From: an uncultured Halomonas sp.
GTDB lineage: Bacteria; Pseudomonadota; Gammaproteobacteria; Pseudomonadales; Halomonadaceae
Reading direction: 5' to 3'
DNA: 64,000 bases
Assembly (NCBI RefSeq): GCF_947500835.1
Contig: NZ_CANMTQ010000007.1
Location: forward strand, 124,001 to 188,000
Part shown: piece by piece, positions 26,657-34,798 of the stretch
Numbering within the stretch: position 1 is the first letter of the stretch
Layout: each line of letters begins with the position of its first letter
Notes under the pieces: model-generated
Database searches by the model: none
What the model was told of the DNA's origin: nothing
Seen by the model: the letters and a program-made list of their open reading frames with translations, nothing else
Translations under genes and position numbers: made by a program

Positions 26657-26815
26657 GCGGTTTCCTTCGCAGCCGAACCATCAAGAGGATGAGCGAGTAT
26701 GGGCTGGTGTCGATCAAGGAAGGGCCGCGCCATGCCAAGATTCCGGTGCCTGTCGCGGATAGTTTCGAGGTTCGGTTGATGTAATGTTTCGGCTCAACAG
26801 CAGTAAACTTCCCTG
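26653..26815 (+). other. Short relic frame after mazF, unidentified
   Basis: A short frame overlapping the mazF stop (from TTG 26653, or ATG 26690) reads 'MSEYGLVSIKEGPRHAKIPV' and ends at TAA 26782-26784. I do not recognise it; it may be the 3' end of a lost gene. Nothing else is visible up to the DUF2835 gene. Confidence 0.3.
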
Positions 26816-27043
26816 ATGCCCAGTATCGATGTGGTGATTGACCTTTCCGCCGAGCAGTGCCTGGCGCACTATGCCGGTGGTGCTCAGCATGTGTATGCCC
26901 GCAGCCGGGACGGGCGGCGGGTGGTGTTCCCCGCTCAGGCGCTGCGGCGCATCGTCGGGCGCGATGGCGTGCACGGTCTTTATCGGCTGAGCTTTACCAG
27001 TGATGGCAAGTTCGAGTCGCTGGTGGCCTTGTCGAGCCGGTAG
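26816..27043 (+). CDS. DUF2835 family protein
   Basis: A 75-residue protein with the DUF2835 pattern: 'DLSAEQCLAHYAGGAQHVYA', 'GRRVVFPAQALRRIVGRDGV' and 'GKFESLVAL'. The family is small, widespread in gamma-proteobacteria and of unknown function; the sequence suggests an OB- or SH3-like beta barrel. It looks like a chromosomal housekeeping gene surrounded by TA modules. Confidence 0.8.
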   Translation: MPSIDVVIDLSAEQCLAHYAGGAQHVYARSRDGRRVVFPAQALRRIVGRDGVHGLYRLSFTSDGKFESLVALSSR

Positions 27044-27116
27044 ACGCAGTTTCTAGCGGATCTTGAGACGACTCAACGTCTTGCAGCCGAGTGGAGGAAA
27101 TCATGAGTGATCCACT

Positions 27117-27419
27117 TTATGCGTGCTTCTGTTCCAGGGTAATGCGGTAGCCCAGCGCACTGGCTAACTTCGCTATAGTGGCGAAGCTGGGGTTACCTTG
27201 TCCTGAAAGCGCTTTATAGACACCTTCACGGCTCATTTGAGTTTCCCGCGCGAGTTGGCTGATGTTGCGGGCCCGGGCTATATTCCCTAATGCCAGCGCG
27301 ATCATAGCGGGGTCACCATCTTCTAGCGCAGCGTCGAGATATGCCTGTACATCGTGTTCATCTCTTAGATAATCAGCCGTATCGTATCGACTGAAAGTCA
27401 CGTTTTCTTCTACCATCAT
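27117..27419 (-). CDS. HI1420-type addiction-module antidote, orphan
   Basis: The 100-residue protein matches the 'addiction module antidote / HI1420' family: 'DYLRDEHDVQAYLDAALEDG' followed by a helix-turn-helix 'RNISQLARETQMSREGVYKA' and 'NPSFATIAKLASALGYRI'. The normal partner is a RelE-like toxin (HI1419 type) upstream, but the gene here overlaps the end of the asparaginase gene (TGAATG) and no toxin exists on either side. It may now serve as a repressor in an ansA operon. Confidence 0.8.
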   Translation of the reverse strand: MMVEENVTFSRYDTADYLRDEHDVQAYLDAALEDGDPAMIALALGNIARARNISQLARETQMSREGVYKALSGQGNPSFATIAKLASALGYRITLEQKHA

Positions 27420-28507
27420 TCACCCCTCCATTTACGGGCAAGCTTTTTCGCTTTCGCAATGTCTTGCTCGCCCACTAGCGCCGTCACGAAACGTTGCCGC
27501 CTTTCGCTATCACTCAGCGGTTGAGCGATCAAATGCACCAGCTTGGTCATTGCGGCTTCCGGGGTCATGGCTTCCCCAGAGAGTACACCGGCGTCGATGA
27601 GTCCTTGCCCGGCAGCATAGGTGCCAATGGATATCGGCCCGTGGGGGCACTGGCTGATGGCGGCCAGCAGTTTGCCTTTACTGGTCGCCTGAGCGAGCAC
27701 ATCGAGAATTTCCGGGTCTTCGGGGATGTTGCCGCTGCCCCAGACTTCCAGCAGCGCGCCCTGAACGCTGTCATCGAGCAGCCAGACAGCGAGCAGGCGG
27801 ACGGAGATACCAGGCCAGAGCGCAATGCGTACCACGGCAGAGCCATCCAATGCGCTGTAGTCCGGTAGTTCGAACTGGGGCAAGTTGCGCCGGTCATCCA
27901 GTCCGTGTGCGGCGTATAGAATCGGTTCACCGTCCACTATTTCACCCAGCAGAGGATAATTGGGACTGGCAAAGCCATCGAAAGCCTGGGTATTCCACTT
28001 GCGGGTGCGTACACCGCGCATCAACTTGCCGGCAAAGCATACGGCGACTTCCTGCAACCCTGGCAAGGCGGCAAAACGCAGCGCCGATTCGACGTTGGTC
28101 AGCGCATCGCTGCCGTCTCCTTCCAGAGGCAGTTGCGATCCGGTCACGACGACCGCTCGATCTAGCCCCTGTAATTGAAAGGCCAAGCTAGACGCCGTCC
28201 AGGCCAGGGTGTCGGTGCCATGCAACACCACGAAGCCGGCGTAGTCTTTTTCTAGGTCGGAATAGTGTTCGGCGATATCTCGCGCCAGGCGTTGCCAGTC
28301 GGCGGGGGTTGCGGCGCTAGAGTCGATGGGGTCGGGATATTCCAGCACCTCGAATTCAGGGAGCGATACCTGACCAGTCGAGGATAGCGTTGTTAGCGCT
28401 GCACGCAGACGCGCTTCGAAATCGTGACCTGGCACAAGACCAGTGTCGCTGGGCACCATGCCCAGGGTGCCACCGGTATAGATGACGAGGATGGGGGAGT
28501 TTGGCAT
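27416..28507 (-). CDS. ansA: L-asparaginase (type I, cytoplasmic)
   Basis: Hydrolyses asparagine to aspartate and ammonia. The 363-residue protein carries both catalytic threonine signatures: 'ILVIYTGGTLGMVPS' at the N-terminus and 'FVVLHGTDTLAWTASSLAFQ' near residue 91. It has no signal peptide, fitting the cytoplasmic type. The stop overlaps the start of the downstream antidote gene. It is the only metabolic enzyme in this part of the accessory region. Confidence 0.94.
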   Translation of the reverse strand: MPNSPILVIYTGGTLGMVPSDTGLVPGHDFEARLRAALTTLSSTGQVSLPEFEVLEYPDPIDSSAATPADWQRLARDIAEHYSDLEKDYAGFVVLHGTDTLAWTASSLAFQLQGLDRAVVVTGSQLPLEGDGSDALTNVESALRFAALPGLQEVAVCFAGKLMRGVRTRKWNTQAFDGFASPNYPLLGEIVDGEPILYAAHGLDDRRNLPQFELPDYSALDGSAVVRIALWPGISVRLLAVWLLDDSVQGALLEVWGSGNIPEDPEILDVLAQATSKGKLLAAISQCPHGPISIGTYAAGQGLIDAGVLSGEAMTPEAAMTKLVHLIAQPLSDSERRQRFVTALVGEQDIAKAKKLARKWRGE

Positions 28508-28575
28508 TGGGTGTGCAAAATCTGTTTGGTGGCTGCCAGGTCGGCGATTTAGGTAGTTAGTTGAGACTTAATGCT

Positions 28576-28701
28576 TCACCGCTCTTGGCTTTTTCCAGCC
28601 CAGTTATCGGCATCGTATCGAGCAAACCACTCGCGAAAATTATGCAGCTTGTGTGACGATAGATTTTGAATTTACTGCTTAATGGCTTTCACCCGATCCA
28701 T
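28576..28701 (-). pseudogene. Remnant of a short addiction-module antitoxin
   Basis: From an ATG at 28701 the frame reads MDRVKAIKQ, then TAA, then 'IQNLSSHKLHNFREWFARYD' and 'ADNWAGKSQER' to TGA at 28576-28578. This is the pattern of short antitoxins that begin M-x-R-x-x-x-I-x-x-x-I-x-x-L-S-x-x-E and continue 'FREWFAxFDAxxWD'. The Gln-to-stop change and shortened end make it inactive. No RelE-like toxin follows. Confidence 0.55.
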
Positions 28702-28783
28702 AACCTATCTCCTTTCAGTATTATCAATAGAATTATTGTAGCGTTCGCTCTTGGCGGTATACGAGCCTTCTCAAACTCATATT

Positions 28784-28815
28784 TAGCACAAACCCAAGTG
28801 CTTGGGTTTGTGCTA
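28784..28815. promoter_or_regulatory. Perfect 32-bp palindrome upstream of DUF4160 gene
   Basis: TAGCACAAACCCAAG - TG - CTTGGGTTTGTGCTA: 15-bp arms without a single mismatch, ending 10 bases before the ATG at 28826. It could be an operator overlapping the promoter and ribosome-binding region, or a leader hairpin. No T run follows, so it is not a terminator. Confidence 0.75.
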
Positions 28816-28825
28816 GACTCGCTTC

Positions 28826-29074
28826 ATGCCAACCATTCTTCGTTTTGATGGCCTGCGAGCCGTTATCTATCCTAACGACCATCGACCGGCTCATGTGCAT
28901 GTAATAGGCAAGGGAGGCGAGGCAGTGTTCATTCTCAATTGTCCTAATGGGCCGCCTGAGTTGCGCGAAAGCTATCGCTTCAAATCAGTAGAGCTCAATC
29001 GCATTGCGTCAACGCTTTCGGATGAACTGTTAGCATTATGCGCCAAATGGAGTGAGATTCATGTCTATTACTGA
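28826..29074 (+). CDS. DUF4160 family protein, candidate TA toxin
   Basis: An 82-residue protein typical of DUF4160: 'MPTILRFDGLRAVIYPNDHR' and 'PAHVHVIGKGGEAVFIL', with the family's conserved H-x-P-A-H-V-H-V-type motif and a late 'ALCAKWSEIHVYY'. It is always small and nearly always followed by a DUF2442 gene, as here with a 14-base overlap. The pair is generally predicted to be a toxin-antitoxin or regulatory module. The biochemical activity is unknown to me, and the toxin label is an inference from gene context. Confidence 0.85.
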   Translation: MPTILRFDGLRAVIYPNDHRPAHVHVIGKGGEAVFILNCPNGPPELRESYRFKSVELNRIASTLSDELLALCAKWSEIHVYY

Positions 29075-29471
29075 CGACGACATCAAGCAAGCCGAAGATC
29101 GCATGGCTGCCGAGCGAGACCGTGCCCATGTCACCTCGGCTCGATATGATCGCCGAGCCAAGCGGGTGATCATTCGTCTTCATTCGGGGCTGGAACTCGC
29201 TATTCCTCCTCATCTAGTGCAAGACCTGGCGGAGGCTGCACCGGAAGCGCTGTCCGAGATCGAGGTATCGCCCTCCGGACTAGGCCTGCATTGGCCAAAG
29301 CTCGATGCCGACCTTTATGTACCAGCTCTTCTGGAGGGGCAATTTGGCTCCAGGCAATGGATGGCTCGCCAGTTGGGCGCGGCGGGAGGTCTTAGCCGTA
29401 GTCAGGCCAAGCGCAATGCGGCGAAGACCAATGGCGCCAAAGGAGGACGGCCACGCAAGAATCAGGCGTAA
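29061..29471 (+). CDS. DUF2442 family protein, candidate antitoxin
   Basis: A 136-residue protein from ATG 29061 (MSITDDDIKQAEDRMAAER). DUF2442 features include 'RVIIRLHSGLELAIPPHLVQ' and 'GLGLHWPKLDADLYVPALLE'. The C-terminal tail 'SRSQAKRNAAKTNGAKGGRP' is basic and AT-hook-like (GGRPRK), fitting a DNA-binding, autoregulatory partner of DUF4160. The perfect palindrome at 28784-28815 is the natural candidate for its operator. Confidence 0.85.
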   Translation: MSITDDDIKQAEDRMAAERDRAHVTSARYDRRAKRVIIRLHSGLELAIPPHLVQDLAEAAPEALSEIEVSPSGLGLHWPKLDADLYVPALLEGQFGSRQWMARQLGAAGGLSRSQAKRNAAKTNGAKGGRPRKNQA

Positions 29472-29528
29472 CGTCGTTCAAACGTGCCGAGTGCTCGGCT
29501 GTAACCCAAAGAATTATTCCAAGAGTGA

Positions 29529-30827
29529 TCAACGCCCACTCATCGCCTCCGGCAGATAAGTAGCGATCGCCGGGAAAATCGTGATGAGAATTACTCCTAG
29601 GCCCATCAGGAAGAAAAACGGCAGCGCCGCCCGGGCGATACTGAGGATGTTCTTGCCGGTCAGGCCCTGTAACACGAACAAATTGAAGCCCACTGGCGGG
29701 GTGATCTGGGACATCTCGACGACGATTACCAGATAGATGCCGAACCAGATCAGGTCGATGCCGGCGGCCTCGACCATGGGCAGCAAAATCGCGGTGGTCA
29801 GCACGACTACCGAGATACCGTCCAGGAAACAGCCCAGCAGAATAAAGAACACCGTCAGTGCCACCAGCAGCATGTAGGGCGACAGGTTGAGCGAGGCGAT
29901 CCAGGCCGCCAGGTCGCTGGGCAGGCCGGTGAAGCCCATGGCGGCAGTCAGAAACGATGCCCCGGCGAGAATAAAGGCGATCATGGTGGAGGTACGCACC
30001 GCGCCCATGGTGGCCTCTACAAAGGTGCTCCACTGCATCACCCCCTGCCAGCGGGCCAGCACTAGCGACAGGACGACGCCCACGGCGGCGGCTTCCGTGG
30101 GCGAAGCGAGTCCGGCGTAGATCGAGCCAATCACCCCGACGATCAATCCCAACAAGGGAATCAGACGCCGCGAGCGGCGAAATTTTTCACCGAGTGAGGT
30201 GTGTTCGTCCGCGGCGGGAACGCGATCCGGAAAGCGCCAGGACCACAGCATCAGGTAACCGGCGAACAGCGAGATCAACAATATCCCGGGCAGGATGCCG
30301 GCGATGAACAGTCGGGCGATGGATTGATCCGTGGCTACGGCGTAGACGATCAGTATGATCGAGGGCGGAATCAGCAGGCCCAGGGTGGCGGAGCCGGCCA
30401 GGGTACCGATGATCAGGCGTTCGTCGTAGCCGCGTCGGGTTAGCTCAGGGATAGCCATCTTGCCCATGGTGGCGCAGGTCGCCGCAGATGAGCCAGAGAC
30501 AGCGGCGAACAGGCCGCAACCGACCACGTTGGTGTGCAGCAAACGCCCGGGAATGCGGGTCATCCAGGGGGCGAGGCCAGTGAACATGTCTTCCGCAAGC
30601 CGCGAGCGAAACAGGATCTCCCCCATCCAGATAAACATCGGCAGGGCGGTCAGCTCCCAGCTGTAGCTGGCGCTCCAGATATCTGAGGCCATGACGTCGC
30701 CGGCGGGAATCGAGGTGAACTGGCTGATGCCCAACCAACCCAGCCCCATCAGCGAGAACGCCACCCAGACGCCGCTACCCAGTAAAACAAGCAGGCCAAT
30801 CAGCAAAACTAGAACAAGCGTCAACAT
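29529..30827 (-). CDS. dctM: TRAP transporter large permease (DctM)
   Basis: The DctM subunit carries the transport pathway of sodium-driven TRAP systems. The product is 432 residues from ATG 30827 (MLTLVLVLLIGLLVLLGSGV); the open frame continues upstream, but that part is a shadow of dctQ. About 12 membrane spans are visible, with family motifs 'AVSGSSAATCATMGKMAIPE', 'SATLGLLIPPSIILIVYAV' and 'SQITPPVGFNLFVLQGLTG'. It is the last gene of dctP-dctQ-dctM. Confidence 0.95.
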   Translation of the reverse strand: MLTLVLVLLIGLLVLLGSGVWVAFSLMGLGWLGISQFTSIPAGDVMASDIWSASYSWELTALPMFIWMGEILFRSRLAEDMFTGLAPWMTRIPGRLLHTNVVGCGLFAAVSGSSAATCATMGKMAIPELTRRGYDERLIIGTLAGSATLGLLIPPSIILIVYAVATDQSIARLFIAGILPGILLISLFAGYLMLWSWRFPDRVPAADEHTSLGEKFRRSRRLIPLLGLIVGVIGSIYAGLASPTEAAAVGVVLSLVLARWQGVMQWSTFVEATMGAVRTSTMIAFILAGASFLTAAMGFTGLPSDLAAWIASLNLSPYMLLVALTVFFILLGCFLDGISVVVLTTAILLPMVEAAGIDLIWFGIYLVIVVEMSQITPPVGFNLFVLQGLTGKNILSIARAALPFFFLMGLGVILITIFPAIATYLPEAMSGR

Positions 30828-30853
30828 AAAGCGATTTCCACGGTCATTTCTCG

Positions 30854-31429
30854 TTACTCTTCGAGTTGCTGTGCTTCGGGACTGGCATCGTCGATACGAA
30901 ACTCGCCGGGCCGGGTGAAGGCGATTACGGCGGTGCTGATCCAGGCTTCGATCAGGGCCAGGGTCAGCAGCAGGATGCCCAACAGCATGGCGCTCTGAGG
31001 AATCCACAGCGGTACCGGCACCATGCCGTAAGAAACCTCGCCAAACTCGATGCTGTCGAGCATCAGCACACCGGTATACCAGGCAAGATAACCGCAAAGA
31101 CCCAAGGCAATGCTCAGGCACCAGAGCTCGACGAAGACCCGCACCTTGGGCGGCAGTTGTCCGGTTATCAGGGTCACGCGGATGTGGCCCCCGTGAACGA
31201 AGGTGTAGGCCAGCCCTAAAAAGCTGGCGCCCACCAGCAGGAAGCCGGAAATTTCCGAGAGGCCGGGAATGGTCAGGTCCAGACTTCCGGCGCCGATCGC
31301 CGTCGAGAGCTTGTCGAGCAGGCGACCAAACACCTGCAAGGCGATCATGGCGCAGATGACGCACAGGCAAACCGCCGCCGCGTAGCCGCCCAGGGTATAA
31401 AGTGCGCGAAGTCGAAAGTGCATGGGCAC
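30854..31429 (-). CDS. dctQ: TRAP transporter small permease (DctQ)
   Basis: DctQ is the four-helix partner of DctM. The 191-residue product has four hydrophobic segments and the DctQ block 'LVGASFLGLAYTFVHGGHIR', with the conserved His-Ile-Arg. It sits 26 bases before dctM and 21 bases after dctP in one operon. Confidence 0.93.
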   Translation of the reverse strand: MPMHFRLRALYTLGGYAAAVCLCVICAMIALQVFGRLLDKLSTAIGAGSLDLTIPGLSEISGFLLVGASFLGLAYTFVHGGHIRVTLITGQLPPKVRVFVELWCLSIALGLCGYLAWYTGVLMLDSIEFGEVSYGMVPVPLWIPQSAMLLGILLLTLALIEAWISTAVIAFTRPGEFRIDDASPEAQQLEE

Positions 31430-31450
31430 TCCTAGGCTTATTAATGAACG

Positions 31451-32455
31451 CTATTGTTGAAGCTGCTCGTAATTATCCAGAATCTGCTGGCCCTGTTCGC
31501 CGGCGCGCTCATTCCATTCCTCGGTCATGGTATTGCCGATTTCCTCAAGAGACGCCGCCAGCTCTTCGCTGGGTTCGCTGACGGTGATGCCGTTGTCGCT
31601 AAGCTCCTGTAGCGCGTCTTCGGTCTCCTGGCGACTCATCTCCCAGCCGCGTTCCTGGGCTTCTTTCGCTGCGTCCAGCACGGCCTGCTGGGTTTTATCG
31701 TCCAGGCGGCCAAAGGCACGCTCGCTGACGATGATCATGTTCTTGGGCAGCCACAGCTGGGCGTGGTTGAAATTGCCGAGATAGTCCCAGGCCTTGGTAT
31801 CGGCGCCGGTCGCCGGAGAGGTAACCATGGCATCCACGCGGCCGGTGCTGAAGGCGGTGGGAATGTCCGGCACCTCGATCTGAGTGGGCACGGCGCCGGC
31901 CAGTTGGGCCAGTCGTTCGCTGGATTTGTTGTAGGCGCGCATCTTGAGATTATCGAGATCGTCGATGGTTGACACCTTGTCCTGGGTATAGATGCCCTGG
32001 GGCGGCCAGGGAACGGCAAACAACAGGCGCAGCTGCTGCTTGGCGAGTTCCTCGTCAATGACTTCTTTGGAAGCATCCCAGAGGGTACGGGCCTGCTCGT
32101 AGCTCGAGGCCAGATAGGGCACCGAGTCCACCTCGAAAATCGCATTCTCGTTGGCCAGGCGCGACATGATCACCTCGCCCAAGGGCACGATGCCACGGCG
32201 TACCGAGTTCTTGATCTCCGGATGCGCGATCAGGGAGCCATTGGCGTGCACGGTGATGTCCAGCTCGCCATCGGTTTTCTCGCGTACATCGTCGGCAAAC
32301 TCGCGAATATTGACAGTATGGAAGGTGCGATCTCCGTAGGGGGTGGGCATGTCCCATTCCGTAGCTGCCTGGGCGGACGTATTCAAGGCGATGGCAAGCC
32401 CTGTGGCGGCCAGAGACAGACTGATGAACCTGCGGCCTAATCTGTAAAGAGTCAT
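31451..32455 (-). CDS. dctP: TRAP transporter substrate-binding protein (DctP)
   Basis: The periplasmic receptor of the TRAP system. The product is 334 residues from ATG 32455 (MTLYRLGRRFISLSLAATG), preceded by GAGAAGGA; it has a Sec signal peptide ending near 'SAQA'. Motifs of the DctP family include 'LKMRAYNKSSERLAQLAGAV' (substrate Arg contact) and 'PTAFSTGRVDAMVTSPATGA'. Its ligand cannot be read from sequence. The divergent DUF1989-pxpABC operon suggests a lactam or dicarboxylate-like nitrogen compound such as 5-oxoproline. Confidence 0.94.
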   Translation of the reverse strand: MTLYRLGRRFISLSLAATGLAIALNTSAQAATEWDMPTPYGDRTFHTVNIREFADDVREKTDGELDITVHANGSLIAHPEIKNSVRRGIVPLGEVIMSRLANENAIFEVDSVPYLASSYEQARTLWDASKEVIDEELAKQQLRLLFAVPWPPQGIYTQDKVSTIDDLDNLKMRAYNKSSERLAQLAGAVPTQIEVPDIPTAFSTGRVDAMVTSPATGADTKAWDYLGNFNHAQLWLPKNMIIVSERAFGRLDDKTQQAVLDAAKEAQERGWEMSRQETEDALQELSDNGITVSEPSEELAASLEEIGNTMTEEWNERAGEQGQQILDNYEQLQQ

Positions 32456-32510
32456 ATCCGATTCCTTCTCGTTTTCAAGAAACCTGTTGAGTCTTGCTGC
32501 TATTGTTTTG

Positions 32511-32842
32511 TAGGAGCTTGCTTCAGCGAGCGATAGTGGCCGGGCCATCGCCCGGTAAACCGGACTCCTGCCCAGCCCACGTCATTGCACCGGTAGGAGC
32601 TTGCTTCAGCGAGCGATAGTGGCTTGGCCATCACCCGATAAATCGGGCTCCTACCCAGCCCGCGACACTGCTCCTGTAAAAGCTCGCTTCAGCGAGCGAT
32701 AGTGGCTTGGCCATCGCCCGATAAATCGGGCTCCTACCCAGCCCGCGACACTGCTCCTGCAGGAGCTTGCTTCAGCGAGCGATAGTGGCCAGGCTATCGC
32801 CCGATAAACTGGACTCCTGCCCAAACAGAGCTTGTGGCTCAG
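32511..32842. repeat. Four tandem 83-bp REP-like units
   Basis: Units start at 32511, 32594, 32677 and 32760, an exact 83-base period. Each has two hairpins: one around GCTTGCTTCAGCGAGC and one around GCCCGATAAATCGGGC, joined by short linkers. The middle two units are nearly identical. Related single copies lie at 14767, about 60.7 kb and about 63.1 kb. The array occupies the divergent dctP / DUF1989 promoter region. Confidence 0.9.
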
Positions 32843-32914
32843 GATGGTTACAGCTTCAATGAGCATAGAACACAACCTGGATGAAACACATCAAGACCAT
32901 CGAATGGAGTCTAC

Positions 32915-33793
32915 ATGTCCAATGTTGCTGCCGCCTATCGTGCCACCGCAGGATCGATTCTCGACATCGATCGCGCTTTTTACAGTCGACTTGCGCAAGA
33001 GCCGGATGGTCGCAAACTGGTCGATAGTCATACGGTGCCCATTCGTGATGGCCTCGCCTGGAAGGTGCCGGCCGGGCACGTCTTTCGCCTCAAGGTGACG
33101 CAAGGCCCCCAGGTCGGCGATCTCAACCTCTGGAACCTGCACAACCCTCGAGAGCGCTTCTGGGCCTCCCGCACCCGCCAGTTGCAGCGCGCCCATGTTT
33201 CCACCTTCGATCGGCTGTGGTCGACGCTGCCCTATCTGCGTCCCATGGCGACCATCATCGACGATAGCCTGGCGGATTACGGCATGGACGATGAGGGTGG
33301 GCGGGTACATGATCTGCTCGGCACCCGCTGCGATCCTTACGTGAATCGACTGCTCAGCGGAGAGGATTTCGACTTTCACTGCCACTCCAACCTGGTGCGG
33401 GCGGTGATGCCTCACGGCCTCGATGAGCGGGACGTACACGATGTGCTCAACGTCTTTCAATGCACCGGCCTGAATGACGACGACCAGTACTTCATGAAGG
33501 CCTGCCCGGCACGCAAGGGTGATTACCTGGAATTCTTTGCCGAGATCGATCTGCTCTGCGCCATGTCTTGCTGTCCCGGAGGCGATCTCTCCGTGGACCT
33601 ATGGGGTCCAGAGGCCGCCGATCCGCTTCAGACCTGTCACCCTTTGGGGGTGGAGGTCTATGCTGTAGAAGATGATCTGCTAAATGGCTGGTCATCACCA
33701 AGGCCCGCGCCCTATACAGGAGGGCACGGGTTGCAGCGACCGCAGATCGATTGGGCGGAAATCAAGGCGAACAGCACCAATAGCGGCCAATAA
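32915..33793 (+). CDS. DUF1989 (urea carboxylase-associated) family protein
   Basis: A 292-residue soluble protein with the DUF1989 features: '[20 protein letters not shown]', '[20 protein letters not shown]', '[20 protein letters not shown]' and cysteines in '[20 protein letters not shown]'. Relatives occur beside urea carboxylase, guanidine and allophanate genes and beside pxpABC; the function is not firmly established. It is the first gene of the plus-strand operon that continues into pxpA 12 bases later. Confidence 0.88.
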   Translation: MSNVAAAYRATAGSILDIDRAFYSRLAQEPDGRKLVDSHTVPIRDGLAWKVPAGHVFRLKVTQGPQVGDLNLWNLHNPRERFWASRTRQLQRAHVSTFDRLWSTLPYLRPMATIIDDSLADYGMDDEGGRVHDLLGTRCDPYVNRLLSGEDFDFHCHSNLVRAVMPHGLDERDVHDVLNVFQCTGLNDDDQYFMKACPARKGDYLEFFAEIDLLCAMSCCPGGDLSVDLWGPEAADPLQTCHPLGVEVYAVEDDLLNGWSSPRPAPYTGGHGLQRPQIDWAEIKANSTNSGQ

Positions 33794-33804
33794 GGGAGGA
33801 CGTC

Positions 33805-34572
33805 ATGCCAACCTTGCTACTCAACGCGGATGTGGGGGAAAGCTTCGGTGCCTGGAGGATGGGGCGCGATGAAGAGGTCATGCCCTACATCGATCTGGCC
33901 AACGTGGCCTGCGGTTTTCATGCCTCGGACCCGGACACCCTGCGGCGTACCGTGCGGCTTGCGGTGGCGAACAAGGTCGCGGTGGGTGCGCACCCCGCCT
34001 ATCCGGATCTGATGGGATTCGGGCGTCGTTCCATGGCCTGCTCCGCGGAGGAGATCGAGAATCTGGTGCTCTATCAGATCGGCGCCCTGTCGGCGATGTG
34101 CGAGGCGGAAGGCACCCGATTGCGCTACGTTAAACCTCATGGCGCACTCTACAACGACATGATGCGCGACAGCGTCAAGCTCGCCGCGGTAATGCGCGCC
34201 GTGGCCGCCTTCGATGCGGCACTGCCGCTGATGGTCATGGCCACCCGCGATCCCGCGCCGGCCCAGGAACTGGCCGATGGCCATCTCATCACCCTGTGGT
34301 TCGAGGCCTTCGCCGATCGTGCCTATGACGGTGAAGGCCGACTGGTGTCCCGGCGCAAGCCCGGTGCGGTACACCACGATGCCAGGGCGATTGTCGATCA
34401 AGCCCTGCGCATTGCCAAGGGCCAGCCGCTGACCGCTAGCGACGGCAGCGAGCTGGTGCTGGAGGCGCAAACGCTGTGCGTGCACGGTGACAACCCGGAA
34501 TCCATCGCGGCGGTAAGGGCGATTCGTCAGGCGCTGGCGGAGAGCGGAATGAGCGCCACGCTGGAGATATGA
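33805..34572 (+). CDS. pxpA: 5-oxoprolinase subunit A (PxpA, LamB/YcsF)
   Basis: PxpA with PxpB and PxpC hydrolyses 5-oxoproline to glutamate at the cost of ATP. The 255-residue product has the family start '[20 protein letters not shown]', '[17 protein letters not shown]', '[15 protein letters not shown]' and the late '[19 protein letters not shown]'. All are typical of the YcsF fold with its metal and catalytic Asp/His residues. It is the second gene of the DUF1989-pxpABC operon, with a 226-base structured gap before pxpB. Confidence 0.95.
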   Translation: MPTLLLNADVGESFGAWRMGRDEEVMPYIDLANVACGFHASDPDTLRRTVRLAVANKVAVGAHPAYPDLMGFGRRSMACSAEEIENLVLYQIGALSAMCEAEGTRLRYVKPHGALYNDMMRDSVKLAAVMRAVAAFDAALPLMVMATRDPAPAQELADGHLITLWFEAFADRAYDGEGRLVSRRKPGAVHHDARAIVDQALRIAKGQPLTASDGSELVLEAQTLCVHGDNPESIAAVRAIRQALAESGMSATLEI

Positions 34573-34647
34573 GCCTTAGAAGCTATTTCTGAATTTTTCA
34601 CAGTGATGGACGCCGGGGGTAAGGTAAAGCAAGGGTCTTTTGCCATG

Positions 34648-34695
34648 GCCGGAAAAAGCTCCATGCTATTCCGGCATTTCCGCCATCCATGGCGG
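34648..34695 (+). other. Two hairpins in the pxpA-pxpB gap
   Basis: GCCGGAA ... TTCCGGC (34648-34654 with 34669-34675) and CCGCCAT-CC-ATGGCGG (34680-34695) are perfect short inverted repeats inside the 226-base gap. They could stabilise or process the transcript, or weaken read-through into pxpB. No T run follows, so a classical terminator is unlikely. Confidence 0.45.
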
Positions 34696-34798
34696 TCAGA
34701 TAGCAAAAGTAGCGCCCAAGGACGGGTTTACAGCGCCCTTGCGGTACCTTGCCGCCGGAGAAGTCCCTCTTGGTTAATGCGTTTTGAGAAGCACTCTT

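Noticed and set aside
28784..28815. The 32-bp palindrome as a terminator
   Set aside because: It is not followed by a T run on either strand and lies directly before a start codon, so an operator or leader hairpin is more likely.
28666..28848. A 60-codon frame on the plus strand
   Set aside because: It spans the palindrome and the DUF4160 start, has no ribosome site and no family resemblance.
13298..29471. Chromosomal superintegron carrying TA cassettes
   Set aside because: TA modules occur on both strands, no attC-type repeated recombination sites between modules were seen, and no integron integrase is present.
30828..31370. Upstream extension of the dctM frame
   Set aside because: The extra 181 codons are Arg/Pro-rich, overlap dctQ in another frame, and show no homology; the DctM start MLTLVLVLL is clear.
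32511..32842. Regular repeats that could suggest a CRISPR array
   Set aside because: The 83-base period is almost entirely repeat, with no unique spacers of similar length, and there are no cas genes. The hairpin structure fits REP-like elements.
33817..34485. A 222-codon frame antisense to pxpA
   Set aside because: A shadow of the well-supported pxpA gene, without family features.
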